A DNA stretch of 64,000 bases, taken from Marmoricola sp. URHB0036 (lineage in GTDB: Bacteria; Actinomycetota; Actinomycetes; Propionibacteriales; Nocardioidaceae). This document shows positions 20,795 to 32,237 of the stretch, in pieces. The translations under genes and the position numbers were made by a program. The DNA lies in contig NZ_AUEP01000005.1 of NCBI RefSeq assembly GCF_000426045.1, positions 124,001 through 188,000 on the forward strand. The letters run 5' to 3'. The notes below the pieces were generated by a model. That model saw only the letters and a list, made by a program, of their open reading frames with translations. It did no database searches and had not been told where the DNA came from. Numbering within the stretch: the first letter of the stretch is position 1; the number at the start of each line of letters is the position of its first letter.

Positions 20795-20840
20795 CCCACG
20801 ACATCGAGTGCTTCCCCCGCTGCGCTCCTCCAGCCCACGA
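20795..20840. repeat. Short GC-rich insert between CCCACGA direct repeats
   Basis: CCCACGA occurs at 20795-20801 and 20834-20840, between the permease and ATPase genes, enclosing 32 bp that includes CCCCCGCTGCGCTCCTCC. It resembles the zwf-opcA insert in having a 7-bp direct repeat and a CGCTGCGCTC-like core, but the hairpin is weak. It may be a decayed insertion of the same kind, or chance. Confidence 0.35.
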
Positions 20841-20857
20841 TTCCGAGGGGACTCCGT

Positions 20858-21724
20858 ATGAGCGAGAGCCAGAGCGAGACCGCCACGAACCAGACCGCCA
20901 CCGACCAGGCCGCCACCGAGAAGCGCAGCGCCCCCGACTACTCCGGTCAGCCGATCCTCGAGGCCGAGGGGATGATCAAGCTGTTCGGCCGGGTCGTCGG
21001 CCTGCGCGGCGTCGACCTGCGGCTCTTCCCGGGCGAGGTGCTGGCGGTGATCGGGGACAACGGCGCCGGCAAGTCCACCCTCATCAAGTGCCTGTCGGGG
21101 GCGATGATCCCCGACCGCGGAACCCTGAAGGTCGACGGCAAGCAGGTCGCCTTCAAGTCCACAGCCGAGGCGCGCGTGGCCGGGATCGAGACCGTCTACC
21201 AGACCCTCGCGGTCGCGCCCGCCCTCGACATCGCCAGCAACCTCTACCTCGCGCGCGAGATCCGACGTCCGGGCTTCGCCGGCTCGGTGCTGCGGATGCT
21301 CGACACCAAGGCGATGCGCTCGCACGCCGAGGAGCACATCAAGAGCCTCGGCATCTCCACCCTGCAGAACATCAACCAGTCGGTCGAGACCCTCTCCGGA
21401 GGTCAGCGGCAGATCGTCGCCGTGGCCCGCACGGGAGCGTTCGGCAGCAAGGTGGCCATCCTCGACGAGCCGACTGCTGCTCTCGGCGTACGCGAGACGG
21501 CGCAGGTGCTGCGCCTCGTCCGCGACCTGCGCGAGCAGGGTCTCGGCGTCATCCTGATCAGCCACAACATGCCCAACGTGTTCGAGACCGCCGACCGCAT
21601 CCACGTGCAGCGGCTCGGTGGCCGGGCTGCGGTGATCAGTCCGGAGACACACTCGATGCAGGACGCCGTGGCCATCATGACCGGCGCGATGACGGTGCCC
21701 GAGGACGAGCAGAGCCTGAGATGA
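20858..21724 (+). CDS. frcA: Sugar ABC transporter ATP-binding protein
   Basis: A 288-residue single-domain ATPase, shorter than the double-domain RbsA/XylG type and matching FrcA. Walker A is GDNGAGKST (near residue 67), the ABC signature is LSGGQRQ, Walker B is VAILDEPTAALG, and the H-loop is LISHNMP. It energises the permease at the inner face of the membrane. The N-terminal 25 residues are Thr/Ala-rich and probably disordered. Its stop overlaps the start of the next gene by 4 bp. Confidence 0.9.
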   Translation: MSESQSETATNQTATDQAATEKRSAPDYSGQPILEAEGMIKLFGRVVGLRGVDLRLFPGEVLAVIGDNGAGKSTLIKCLSGAMIPDRGTLKVDGKQVAFKSTAEARVAGIETVYQTLAVAPALDIASNLYLAREIRRPGFAGSVLRMLDTKAMRSHAEEHIKSLGISTLQNINQSVETLSGGQRQIVAVARTGAFGSKVAILDEPTAALGVRETAQVLRLVRDLREQGLGVILISHNMPNVFETADRIHVQRLGGRAAVISPETHSMQDAVAIMTGAMTVPEDEQSLR

Positions 21725-22128
21725 GCCTGCTCGGCACCATCGTCGTGGGCTACCTGCCGACGCCCGAGGGTGTGGCCGCCCTCGAGCACGCCAAGGCGTG
21801 GGCCAGGTCCGAGTCGGCCCGCGTCGTGGTCGTCAACACGGGTCGCAACGGCGACTACGCCCACCCCAACTTCGCCACGTCGCAGGACATCGACGCCATC
21901 GAGGCCGAGCTCGCCGAGGCCGGGATCGAGCACGAGGTGTACCAGCCCACCGACGGCTCAAGTGCTGCGGAGGCGATCCTCGGGGTCGCCGTGCAGAACG
22001 CGGCCGACCTGATCGTGATCGGCGTACGCCGTCGATCACCGGTGGGCAAGGTGATCACCGGGAGCACCGCGCAGCACATCCTGCTCGACGCGCCCTGCCC
22101 TGTGCTCAGCGTGAAAGCACCTGCCTGA
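21721..22128 (+). CDS. Universal stress protein, UspA family
   Basis: A 135-residue single-domain Usp protein. The N-terminal strand TIVVGYLPTPEG and C-terminal ATP-binding pattern (GVRRRSPVGKVITGSTAQHI, fitting G-x2-x-G-x9-G-S/T) indicate the nucleotide-binding subtype. The ATG overlaps the stop of the ABC ATPase gene by 4 bp, so the two are likely co-translated, which suggests a role tied to this importer, for example sensing ATP or energy state. That role is inferred only from linkage. Confidence 0.88.
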   Translation: MSLLGTIVVGYLPTPEGVAALEHAKAWARSESARVVVVNTGRNGDYAHPNFATSQDIDAIEAELAEAGIEHEVYQPTDGSSAAEAILGVAVQNAADLIVIGVRRRSPVGKVITGSTAQHILLDAPCPVLSVKAPA

Positions 22129-22132
22129 GGCG

Positions 22133-22570
22133 TCAGGCGACGCTGATCTCCCCGCCCTTGACGGTCACCTTGAGTGCCTCGAGCGGCTTGGTGGCCGGGC
22201 CCTGCACGACGGAGCCGTCGGTGATGGAGAACTTGCTGCCGTGGCAGGTGCAGTCGATGTCCTGGCCCTTGATCTCGGCGACCACGCAGCCCTGGTGGGT
22301 GCACACGGCGCTGAACGCCTTGTAGGCCCCCTCGGTCGGCTGGGTCACCACGACCTTGTCGGCCGCGAAGATCTTGCCGCCGCCCACCGGCACCTCGTCG
22401 GCCTTGCCGATCGGCCCCGAGGCGGTGGTGCTGGTGCCGCCGCTTCCGCCGTCGCCGCTGCCGGAGCCACACGCGGCGAGCAGGGGTACGCCGACCCCGA
22501 GGCCCACCACGCCTCCGACCACGGCACGACGCGACGCACCGACCGACCTTGCACTCACGTTCTCGGCCAC
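22133..22570 (-). CDS. Rieske [2Fe-2S] protein, Tat-type lipoprotein
   Basis: A 145-residue exported iron-sulfur protein. The N-terminus has a twin-arginine pair (GASRRAVVGG), a hydrophobic stretch and a lipobox (PLLAAC), indicating folded export through Tat and lipid anchoring. The Rieske ligands are intact: CTHQGC and CTCHGS, at about residues 93-115. Such small Rieske lipoproteins are common in actinobacteria with unknown electron partners. The GTG at 22570 follows GGGAGG; the open frame extends to 22642, but the extra residues would precede the signal. It converges on the Usp gene with a 4-bp gap. Confidence 0.88.
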   Translation of the reverse strand: MAENVSARSVGASRRAVVGGVVGLGVGVPLLAACGSGSGDGGSGGTSTTASGPIGKADEVPVGGGKIFAADKVVVTQPTEGAYKAFSAVCTHQGCVVAEIKGQDIDCTCHGSKFSITDGSVVQGPATKPLEALKVTVKGGEISVA

Positions 22571-22672
22571 GGACCCTCCCGGGATCGCCTGCAGTTGAAT
22601 CGCCAACCTACGGCGCGACCCTGAGAAATTGCTGTTGTCCATTGGTCGTAGGACTGTGCCCGGACTCCATCG

Positions 22673-24799
22673 TCAGCGCCGCAGCAGTGAGACGATCCGC
22701 TCGGCGGCGACGTCGGCCCCGTCGCGGCGTACGGCCCGATATCTCGGCCGGCGCTGCATCGACCTGAGCATGGCAGTCGCCAGGTCGGGCGGGCTGGTGC
22801 TCGCGTAGTCCATGCGGGTTCCGGCCCGGTAGTGGTCGAGGCGGTGGGTGACGAAGTGTTGCTGTTCCCAGTGGTGTGCCAGCGGGAAGTAGAGGAACGG
22901 CCGTTGTGCCGCCACCAGCTCCATCGTGGTGGAGAGGCCGCCCTGGACGACGGCGGTGTCAGCGCAGGCGAGGTGCGCGAAACCCTCCTCGAGGTAGGCG
23001 TGCTTGGTCAGGCCCTCGACGTCGCTGATGTCACTCGGCGCGATCCGGGGACCGGTGAGCATCACCATCCGGGCCTCTGGAACTTCCTTGCGGAGATGGC
23101 CGAACCCCTCGGCAACGAGGTCCAGGAGTGGCCGTCCCACCGCCGTACCGCCGACCGCGGCCGCGAGCAGCGGCACGTCCTGCGGGTAGCCGAGCCGATT
23201 CCGCAGGGCGATCGGGTCTCGGTAGTCGCGCGGGTCGAACGGCAGTACGTACGGGACCATCTCGAACCAGTCCTCGGCCCACTCGCGGACACCGGGCAGG
23301 CCCGGTCCCATGGAGCTCGTCGGCAGCTCGGCAGCCGAGCCGAGGAAGAGGGAGAGGTCGCGCACGCGGGGATGCCGCGCCCGGTGCTCGATCATCTCCG
23401 CGTTGTAGTCGGCGGTGACCTCCACCTCACGAAGGTCGCCCTCCGGGTCGACCGGCAGGAAGCCCACGACGTCGGTGGTGAAGACGTACGGCGCGATCTT
23501 GCGCTCGGGGTTCTCGTGCAGGAAGTGGTCGACCTCCCAGGACTCATCCCCCACCCAGAGGTCGTACGGCGTCTCGCGGACGACCTCGTCGAAGAGCAGG
23601 TAGTTGGCACAGAAGATCTCGTCCATGTTCCGGAACGCCTGGAAGGCGTGCAGATCGTGGTCGGAGGCCTCGCTCTCCCAGTGCTCGGTCTCCGACGCCA
23701 TCTCCTGGCTGACCGGATGGATGATCTCGCCGGCGGCCGCGAGAACGTTCGTCACGGGCGGCTGCGCCCACCACTCGATCTGGAGGTCGGGGACCCGCTC
23801 CCTCACCGCACGGGCGATCGCAAGGTCGCGCAGCACGTGACCCAGCCCGATCGGCGACGAGACCCAGAGCGCCCTGCGCCTCCGCTCGCGGGCGAACAGC
23901 CACGGGGTGGCGCGCGGCGGGGGCGGGATGATCCGGTCCACGAAGTCCTTGATCGCATGGTTGACCACGACCGGGTGTCGTGCGTGCGGGAGGTGGCCGC
24001 CACCACCGATCATCAGCAGGTCGCCGCCCGTCACCTCGGCGAGCCGAGTGGCCCGTCCCGACGGGATGACCTCGTCATCGGTGCCGCCGATGGCCAGCAC
24101 CGGGCAGCGGATCGAGGTGCACAGCTCGGTTCGTTCCTCCATCGACATCTGCATCAGCGAGTTGGAGGAGTCCTCGTCGTGCAGGATCGTCTCGGCATCG
24201 GTGTCTAGTCCCCAGCCCACCATGTCGTCGTAGACCTTCGTGGAGAAGGGCTCGGTGACCATCCGCTCCGCGAAGAAGCGGATGTAGCCCTCCCAGTCGC
24301 GCTTCCAGTAGGCCCGGTTCTCCTTGGCCCAGCCTTCCTCGGTGTCGAGGACCATCTCGAAGTCGTGGGTCCTGCGTGCCTGACGCACAGGAGGGTCGCT
24401 GATGACGCTGGGCGAGATGGCGACCAGGCCCAGCATCCGCTCGGGATGACGCGCGTGCAGCAGCGTCGACCAGATGGTGCCGGTGCACAGCGCCACGAAC
24501 ACCGCAGCGTCGGTGTCGGTCGCGTCCATCACAGCCAGGGTGTCCTCGACGATCCGGTCCGCGTCGTACGCCGCGTCGGTGTCGGGCCGGTCGGTCAGAC
24601 CGTTGCCCCGCGGGTCGAAGGTGACCACGCGGAAGTGCCGGGCCAGGTAGGGCACCTGCATCTTCCACATCCGCGACTGGGAGATCGCCCAGCTCGGCAT
24701 CAGCAGGATGGTCGGGCTGCCCTCCCCGTGCACCTCGTAGTAGACGCGCACTCCGTCATTGACGGCGTACCCCGAGCTGTCCGGTTGTCGTGCCCTCAT
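22673..24799 (-). CDS. Alpha/beta hydrolase fused to a GT-B-like glycosyltransferase domain
   Basis: A 708-residue two-domain protein. Residues about 10-290 form an alpha/beta hydrolase: VVTFDPRGNGLTDRP, a nucleophile elbow reading ALCTG with Cys105 in place of the usual Ser, an acid region GTDDEVIPSG, and a late His in GGGGHLPHARHP. After a Pro/Arg-rich linker (about 290-310) the rest resembles MurG/UGT-type glycosyltransferases: WVSSPIGLGHVLRDLAIARA at the start and VVQGGLSTTMELVAAQRPFLYFP near the donor site. No membrane segment is seen. The ATG has GAGGGG upstream. The substrate is unknown; single-chain fusion suggests sequential acyl and glycosyl chemistry, but this is speculative. Confidence 0.75.
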   Translation of the reverse strand: MRARQPDSSGYAVNDGVRVYYEVHGEGSPTILLMPSWAISQSRMWKMQVPYLARHFRVVTFDPRGNGLTDRPDTDAAYDADRIVEDTLAVMDATDTDAAVFVALCTGTIWSTLLHARHPERMLGLVAISPSVISDPPVRQARRTHDFEMVLDTEEGWAKENRAYWKRDWEGYIRFFAERMVTEPFSTKVYDDMVGWGLDTDAETILHDEDSSNSLMQMSMEERTELCTSIRCPVLAIGGTDDEVIPSGRATRLAEVTGGDLLMIGGGGHLPHARHPVVVNHAIKDFVDRIIPPPPRATPWLFARERRRRALWVSSPIGLGHVLRDLAIARAVRERVPDLQIEWWAQPPVTNVLAAAGEIIHPVSQEMASETEHWESEASDHDLHAFQAFRNMDEIFCANYLLFDEVVRETPYDLWVGDESWEVDHFLHENPERKIAPYVFTTDVVGFLPVDPEGDLREVEVTADYNAEMIEHRARHPRVRDLSLFLGSAAELPTSSMGPGLPGVREWAEDWFEMVPYVLPFDPRDYRDPIALRNRLGYPQDVPLLAAAVGGTAVGRPLLDLVAEGFGHLRKEVPEARMVMLTGPRIAPSDISDVEGLTKHAYLEEGFAHLACADTAVVQGGLSTTMELVAAQRPFLYFPLAHHWEQQHFVTHRLDHYRAGTRMDYASTSPPDLATAMLRSMQRRPRYRAVRRDGADVAAERIVSLLRR

Positions 24800-24847
24800 G
24801 GTGTTCCCCTCACCTGGATCGATTGTGCTCCCACGTCCACCCGCAGG

Positions 24848-25621
24848 TCACCCCAGGAAGACAGGTGCGGCGATCAGCACCCCGGAGGCGATGAACCCGA
24901 GAGCCACGGGTCGCACCAGCCGGGCGCCCTCGCGGGTGGTCTTCTCGGCGACCATCACGGCGGTCAGGCCAAGCATCCAGAGGAGGCTGCCGACTCCCGT
25001 GGCGAACATGAGGAGCATCAGGGCCCAGCAGCAGCCAAGGCAGTTCAGCGCGTGCGCGAACCCGACCCGCCACCCCCCCGCAGCGCCTGTCCGATAGTGC
25101 TGACCCACCAGTGAGAGCGGCGAACGGCACGCGCGCAGACAGGCGTCCTTGAGCGGGGTCAGCTGGTAGACCCCGGCCAGGACCAGCGTCGCCGCCAGGA
25201 TCAGCGGCTCACGGTCACGCAGCCAGGCCGAGTGGTCGACCGTCCAGTGAACCCTGGTGTCGCCCGCCAGCGCGACCAGTGCAAAGCCGATCCAGACGAG
25301 CAGGTACGACGCCATGAAGGCTGTCCTGGCCGGACCGGGGTGCTCTTGACGGTTGCTCACCGCCCAGAACATCCGTGCCATCGGCACCGTGCTCGGCAGC
25401 ATCATCGCGCCGATCATCACCAGCCAGGCCCCCGAGAAAGCGAGCAGCCGCAGGGGCAGCCACAGGTGCGAGTGCTCGATGACAACGTCGTGGTTCGCGA
25501 TGTTGATGTCGGCAGTGACCAGCAGCCCCGCCATTGCCAGCCAGCAGGCACCCGTCACGAGCCACAGGGCCAGTGCCGGATCGCGCGGCGGTCGTACGGC
25601 GACCGGATCGGTGACGCTCAT
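24848..25621 (-). CDS. DUF2182 membrane protein
   Basis: A 257-residue integral membrane protein with six or seven hydrophobic segments and the DUF2182 pattern: MIGAMMLPSTVPMARMF near residue 80, and YQLTPLKDACLRACRSPLSL and HALNCLGCCWALMLLMF in the second half, both Cys-rich. The function of DUF2182 is unknown; it is frequently encoded beside a DUF1326 gene, as here. The start lies 14 bp after the stop of that gene, so the two form an operon. Confidence 0.85.
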   Translation of the reverse strand: MSVTDPVAVRPPRDPALALWLVTGACWLAMAGLLVTADINIANHDVVIEHSHLWLPLRLLAFSGAWLVMIGAMMLPSTVPMARMFWAVSNRQEHPGPARTAFMASYLLVWIGFALVALAGDTRVHWTVDHSAWLRDREPLILAATLVLAGVYQLTPLKDACLRACRSPLSLVGQHYRTGAAGGWRVGFAHALNCLGCCWALMLLMFATGVGSLLWMLGLTAVMVAEKTTREGARLVRPVALGFIASGVLIAAPVFLG

Positions 25622-25635
25622 GACCCTCTCGATCC

Positions 25636-26262
25636 TCAGGCCGAGAAGTGGAAGGCGCCCTGGACGGCGTTCTTCCCGGACTCCGCCATGTCGGCCATGC
25701 CGTAGGCGCTGGCGCTGCGCGTGAACGTCGTGGCACGACCCGGGTAGGCCGGGGATCCCGGGATGGTGCTGAACACCGTGTCCTGCAGCGTCGTCGGCTG
25801 GCCGGTGGCTCCCGTGAACGGCTCGAGCTCTGCGTTGGCCACGTCCCCGAAGGAGAGCTTGCCGCGGCCGTCGGTCACCGTGCAGGTGATCGGCACCCGC
25901 TCGACCGCAGCGACCTCGCCGATCAGGGCAGCGAAGTCGGCGATCGCCCCACCGAGCTGTCCGGTGAACACGGCGAGCAACGCCTCCTGCTGGGCCTCGT
26001 CGCACCGCTCGTCGACGTACACGACGGCCTTCCAGTTGCCAGCGAGCACGTTGCCCGGGATGTGCACGGACAGGCCGATGATGCGGTCCCCCACGTCCAC
26101 CCCCTTGACGGTGCCGCTGTCCACGGCCCACGCGAGGATCGAGTCACAGGTGCCGTTGTCCGGGTCGAGTCCGACCCAGCACGGGCAGATGGCCTCGCAG
26201 TTGCACACCTCCAACAGCCTGCCCTCGACGTCGTAGGTCGTCGTCTCCTGCATGATGCTCAT
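25636..26262 (-). CDS. DUF1326 protein
   Basis: A 208-residue protein of the DUF1326 family. The conserved cysteine cluster CNCEAICPCW lies at about residues 21-30, suggesting metal or redox chemistry, and a later segment (SFGDVANAELEPF) is also typical. The ATG at 26262 is preferred to one at 26277 because AGGGAG stands just upstream. It forms a two-gene unit with the DUF2182 membrane protein. Biochemical role unknown. Confidence 0.82.
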   Translation of the reverse strand: MSIMQETTTYDVEGRLLEVCNCEAICPCWVGLDPDNGTCDSILAWAVDSGTVKGVDVGDRIIGLSVHIPGNVLAGNWKAVVYVDERCDEAQQEALLAVFTGQLGGAIADFAALIGEVAAVERVPITCTVTDGRGKLSFGDVANAELEPFTGATGQPTTLQDTVFSTIPGSPAYPGRATTFTRSASAYGMADMAESGKNAVQGAFHFSA

Positions 26263-26359
26263 TACGGGCTCCCTCATGTCTCCCTGTCGCGGTCTGCGAC
26301 ACCACAGGTCTACGGCGACCGGATGGTCCGCCGGTATTGGGGAAATCCCTGAGTACTTC

Positions 26360-28510
26360 TCAGCGAGCCGGCGCCTCGAGGCCTGACTGGACGGCGTGGG
26401 TAGCCACCTGCGCGCGGTTGTGCACGTCGAGGCGGGCCATGATCTGGGCCAGGTGGACCTCGACCGTCTTGTCGGCGATGCCGAGTCGCCGGGCGATCTG
26501 CCGGTTGGTGGCCCCCTCGGCCACCAGGGCCGCCACCTCGCGCTGGCGCGGCGTCAGGGGGCTGGTCGGCACCGCCGTCGACTCCAGCACCGATCGGGCC
26601 AGCCTGATCAGTCTCGACGTCGAGAGGCCGGACCGGGTGAGGTCCTCGGCCAGCGAGGTGAGTCCACGCCCGCGGGCGACCTCGGCCAACAGCCGGCAGC
26701 AGTGCGCGATCCGTGGCTGGTCGCCGTTGGCGGCGTACACCTCCAGCGCACGCACCAGCAGGTCACCGGCCTCCAGCCACTGGGCACGACGCAGGGCCAC
26801 CTCGGCCAGCCCGGACCAGCCCCACGCGCACGACCAGTCGTCCCCGTCGCTCTCGAAGACCGACAGTGCGTCGGCGAACAGCGACGCGGCCCCGTCGTCC
26901 TTGCCCTCCTCCAGGGCGACCAGGGCCAGGTCGTGGCTGGCCCAGGCGCGGCCGCGCTGGTTGCCCAGCTCGACATACGCCGCCTGAGCGGTCAGATGCT
27001 CGCGCCGGGCACGAGGGAGGTCTCCGGCCGAGCGGGCGAGGTGGCCGAGGAAGGCCCGCGCGATGGCACCTCGCCGGACCGAAGGTAGGGCCTCGGCCAG
27101 CGCACAGGCCCGCTGGAGCAAGGTGTGGGCTGCCTCCAGGTCGTCGCAGGCCCACGCGATGATGCCGGCGATCAGCACCGCACCCCCCAACGCGTCCTGA
27201 TCGTGGCTGGACAGGTCACGGTCCAAGGCACGGTCGACGAGGTCGGTGACGACGGCGGCCTCGCCGAGGCCGCCCCGGGTGTACCAGTACCACCCGGCGG
27301 CCGCTGCCAGCGGCAACGCGTTGGCCAGGTCGTCGGCGGCCACGCTCGCCGTCAGCGCCGCCCGGAGGTTGGTGAGGTCGTCGTCGCTCCAGTGCACCGC
27401 GATCGCCTCGTCGGGGGTGCCCATCCCCGCCTCGGCCGTCTCCGCCAGCGCGGCGTAGTGCGCGCGGAACCGGACCTCGACCGCCGCCGACTCCCCCGTC
27501 CGCTCGAGCTCCTCGCGCCCGTAGCGGCGCAAGGTGTCAAGGAGGTCGTAGGCCTCGGTGCCGTCACTGGTCGTGACGCTACGGAGCAGGTTCTTGGCGA
27601 CGAGTGAGGCCACGGCCTGCACCACGTCGGTGTCCGAGTCGGCGACGACCGCTGCCGCGGCGGCGAGGGTCCATGCGCCGGGAAACACCGCCACCCGCCG
27701 GAACACCAGCCGCTCGCCCTCGCCGAGCAGGTCGTGACTCCACGCGATGGCGGCGTGCAGGCTGCGATGACGACCCGACGGGGCGAGCTGGGCGTCCAGG
27801 AGACGGTGCCGGTTCTCCAGGCGTACGGCGAGCTCGGCTGGCTCGAACTGCCCGAGCCGGGCGGCGGCCACCTCCAGAGCCAGGGGTAGCCCCTCGAGCC
27901 GTCGACAGATGCCCACCAGCGCACGCACGTTGCCGGCGTCGAGGCTGAAGTCGGGGCGGACGGCCCGGATGCTGGCCAGCAACATCTCCATGGCCGGCAC
28001 CGCGGCCAGCAGCTCCAGGTCCTCCGGCCCGACCCCAGCCGGGCCAGGCATGGCCAGGGGGGGTACGGCGTACTCCCGTTCGGTCGCGACCCGGACGCGC
28101 TCCTGCGACGTGGCCAGCACCTTCACCCGTCGCGACCCGTCCAGCACGGCCGTCACCATCGGGCCGAGGTCGGGAACGGCCTCACAGCTGTCCATGACGA
28201 GCAGGACGGTCCGGTCCTGCAGGTGTCCGGCCAGCCGGGCGACGGCCGAGCCGGTGGCGCCCCGGCCGATCCCGAACCGGGCACCGATGAGCGCGGCCAC
28301 GGCCTCTGCGGAGGTGCTGCCGAGCAGGTCGACCTCGACAACGCCGTCCGGGAACCGATCGCTCACCTCATCGGCGAAGGTGGCGGCCAGCCGTGTCTTT
28401 CCGACCCCCGGAGGGCCGGTCAGGGTCAGCAGGCGGCACTCGGGGGACAACAGCGCTTGACGGAGTGCCCCGAGCTCCTGGTGACGTCCGAGCAGCGTGG
28501 CAGCGCCCAC
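26360..28510 (-). CDS. LuxR-family ATPase transcriptional regulator
   Basis: A 716-residue regulator with an N-terminal NB-ARC/AAA-type ATPase (Walker A TGPPGVGKTRLA near residue 37, Walker B VLLVMDSCE near 105), a winged-helix-like region, a long TPR-like helical middle, and a C-terminal LuxR helix-turn-helix (LTPRQREVAALVAEGATNRQ, then IARRLGIADKTVEVHLAQIM). Such proteins integrate a ligand or partner signal with ATP binding to activate transcription; the targets are unknown. The GTG at 28510 has TAGGAT at 28517-28522 (minus strand) 6 nt upstream, indicating a leaderless message and a promoter of its own just past the uvrA stop. Confidence 0.87.
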   Translation of the reverse strand: MGAATLLGRHQELGALRQALLSPECRLLTLTGPPGVGKTRLAATFADEVSDRFPDGVVEVDLLGSTSAEAVAALIGARFGIGRGATGSAVARLAGHLQDRTVLLVMDSCEAVPDLGPMVTAVLDGSRRVKVLATSQERVRVATEREYAVPPLAMPGPAGVGPEDLELLAAVPAMEMLLASIRAVRPDFSLDAGNVRALVGICRRLEGLPLALEVAAARLGQFEPAELAVRLENRHRLLDAQLAPSGRHRSLHAAIAWSHDLLGEGERLVFRRVAVFPGAWTLAAAAAVVADSDTDVVQAVASLVAKNLLRSVTTSDGTEAYDLLDTLRRYGREELERTGESAAVEVRFRAHYAALAETAEAGMGTPDEAIAVHWSDDDLTNLRAALTASVAADDLANALPLAAAAGWYWYTRGGLGEAAVVTDLVDRALDRDLSSHDQDALGGAVLIAGIIAWACDDLEAAHTLLQRACALAEALPSVRRGAIARAFLGHLARSAGDLPRARREHLTAQAAYVELGNQRGRAWASHDLALVALEEGKDDGAASLFADALSVFESDGDDWSCAWGWSGLAEVALRRAQWLEAGDLLVRALEVYAANGDQPRIAHCCRLLAEVARGRGLTSLAEDLTRSGLSTSRLIRLARSVLESTAVPTSPLTPRQREVAALVAEGATNRQIARRLGIADKTVEVHLAQIMARLDVHNRAQVATHAVQSGLEAPAR

Positions 28511-28535
28511 CGCTCCATCCTAGGAGCGAAAGGGG

Positions 28536-31394
<2,859 letters not shown>

Positions 31395-31427
31395 GAAAGA
31401 GACCCCTGACCTGTCTGTGAACCTGTT

Positions 31428-31449
31428 CGAACAAGTGTTCGCTATCCTA
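31428..31449 (-). promoter_or_regulatory. LexA (SOS) box and -10 element of uvrA
   Basis: CGAACAAGTGTTCG at 31428-31441 is a perfect CGAAC-N4-GTTCG palindrome, the actinobacterial LexA operator. It lies 2 bp downstream of TAGGAT (31444-31449, minus strand), placing it over the transcription start, ideal for repression. uvrA is a known SOS gene in actinobacteria. Confidence 0.9.
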
Positions 31450-31515
31450 CCGGATCCGGCAAGGCGCCACGCGGGCGACCACCCGGCCATGAGACCCACC
31501 ACGCCCGCGCCCATC

Positions 31516-31521
31516 TAGGCT
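31516..31521 (+). promoter_or_regulatory. -10 element of psd (leaderless)
   Basis: TAGGCT ends 8 nt before the psd ATG with no Shine-Dalgarno sequence between them, implying transcription begins at or next to the start codon. Confidence 0.6.
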
Positions 31522-31529
31522 GTGACCCC

Positions 31530-32237
31530 ATGCTTTCCTTCCCACCATCCAGCAGCGGTGCCGTCGACCGGGCTGCTGCGCCGTTCGTGGCAGCGAGCGC
31601 CGTCCCGGCAGTCGTGGCCGCGTTGACCGGACACCGTCGAAGCGCCCTGTCACTGCTCGCCCTGCCCGCCGGGGTGACGGCGTTCTTCCGCGACCCAGAC
31701 CGTACGCCGGACCACCGACAAGTCCACAGCGACCTCGTCCTGGCACCCGCCGACGGCAAGGTGATGTACGCCGGCCCGGGCCAGGACGGCGTCGCACCGC
31801 CGGGTGACTGGCAGCAGGTGAGCATCTTCCTCTCGCTCTTCGACGTGCACATCAACCGGACGCCGTACGGCGGGACCGTGGAGGACGTCAGCTACCGGCC
31901 CGGCCGCTGGCACGCCGCCTACCGCTTCGAGAGCGCGACCGAGAACGAGCGCAGCGAGATCACCGTCAGCGACACCGTCGACGGTGAGCTCCGGCTGGTC
32001 GTGTTCCGCCAGATCGTCGGCCTGGTCGCCCGCCGGGTCGTGACCCGGGTGCAGAAGGGCGACGTGCTCCGGGCCGGGCAACGCATCGGCCTGATGAAGT
32101 TCGGCTCCCGGATGGACGTGTTCGTCCCCTCCCACGTCGAGCTGGCCGCGGCGGTCGGTGACCGCACGGTGGCCGGCGAGACGGTGATCGCGCGGTGGCC
32201 GTCGACCGTGGCTGCCCGAGACGCGAGCGCGTCCTGA
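31530..32237 (+). CDS. psd: Phosphatidylserine decarboxylase
   Basis: A 235-residue membrane-associated enzyme converting phosphatidylserine to phosphatidylethanolamine. It is of the short class: LAPADGKVMYAG and FLSLFDVHINRTPYGG are family motifs, and LMKFGSRMDVFVP holds the Gly-Ser self-cleavage site producing the pyruvoyl cofactor. An N-terminal hydrophobic stretch (about 15-50) probably anchors it. A -10 lies 8 nt upstream of the ATG. It is immediately followed by pssA, which makes its substrate, so the two form a phosphatidylethanolamine operon. Confidence 0.95.
   Translation: MLSFPPSSSGAVDRAAAPFVAASAVPAVVAALTGHRRSALSLLALPAGVTAFFRDPDRTPDHRQVHSDLVLAPADGKVMYAGPGQDGVAPPGDWQQVSIFLSLFDVHINRTPYGGTVEDVSYRPGRWHAAYRFESATENERSEITVSDTVDGELRLVVFRQIVGLVARRVVTRVQKGDVLRAGQRIGLMKFGSRMDVFVPSHVELAAAVGDRTVAGETVIARWPSTVAARDASAS

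Noticed and set aside
31420-31427. KstR-like AAC-N2-GTT upstream of uvrA
   Set aside because: It adjoins the LexA palindrome, has no inverted flanks, and uvrA is an SOS gene; a chance match.
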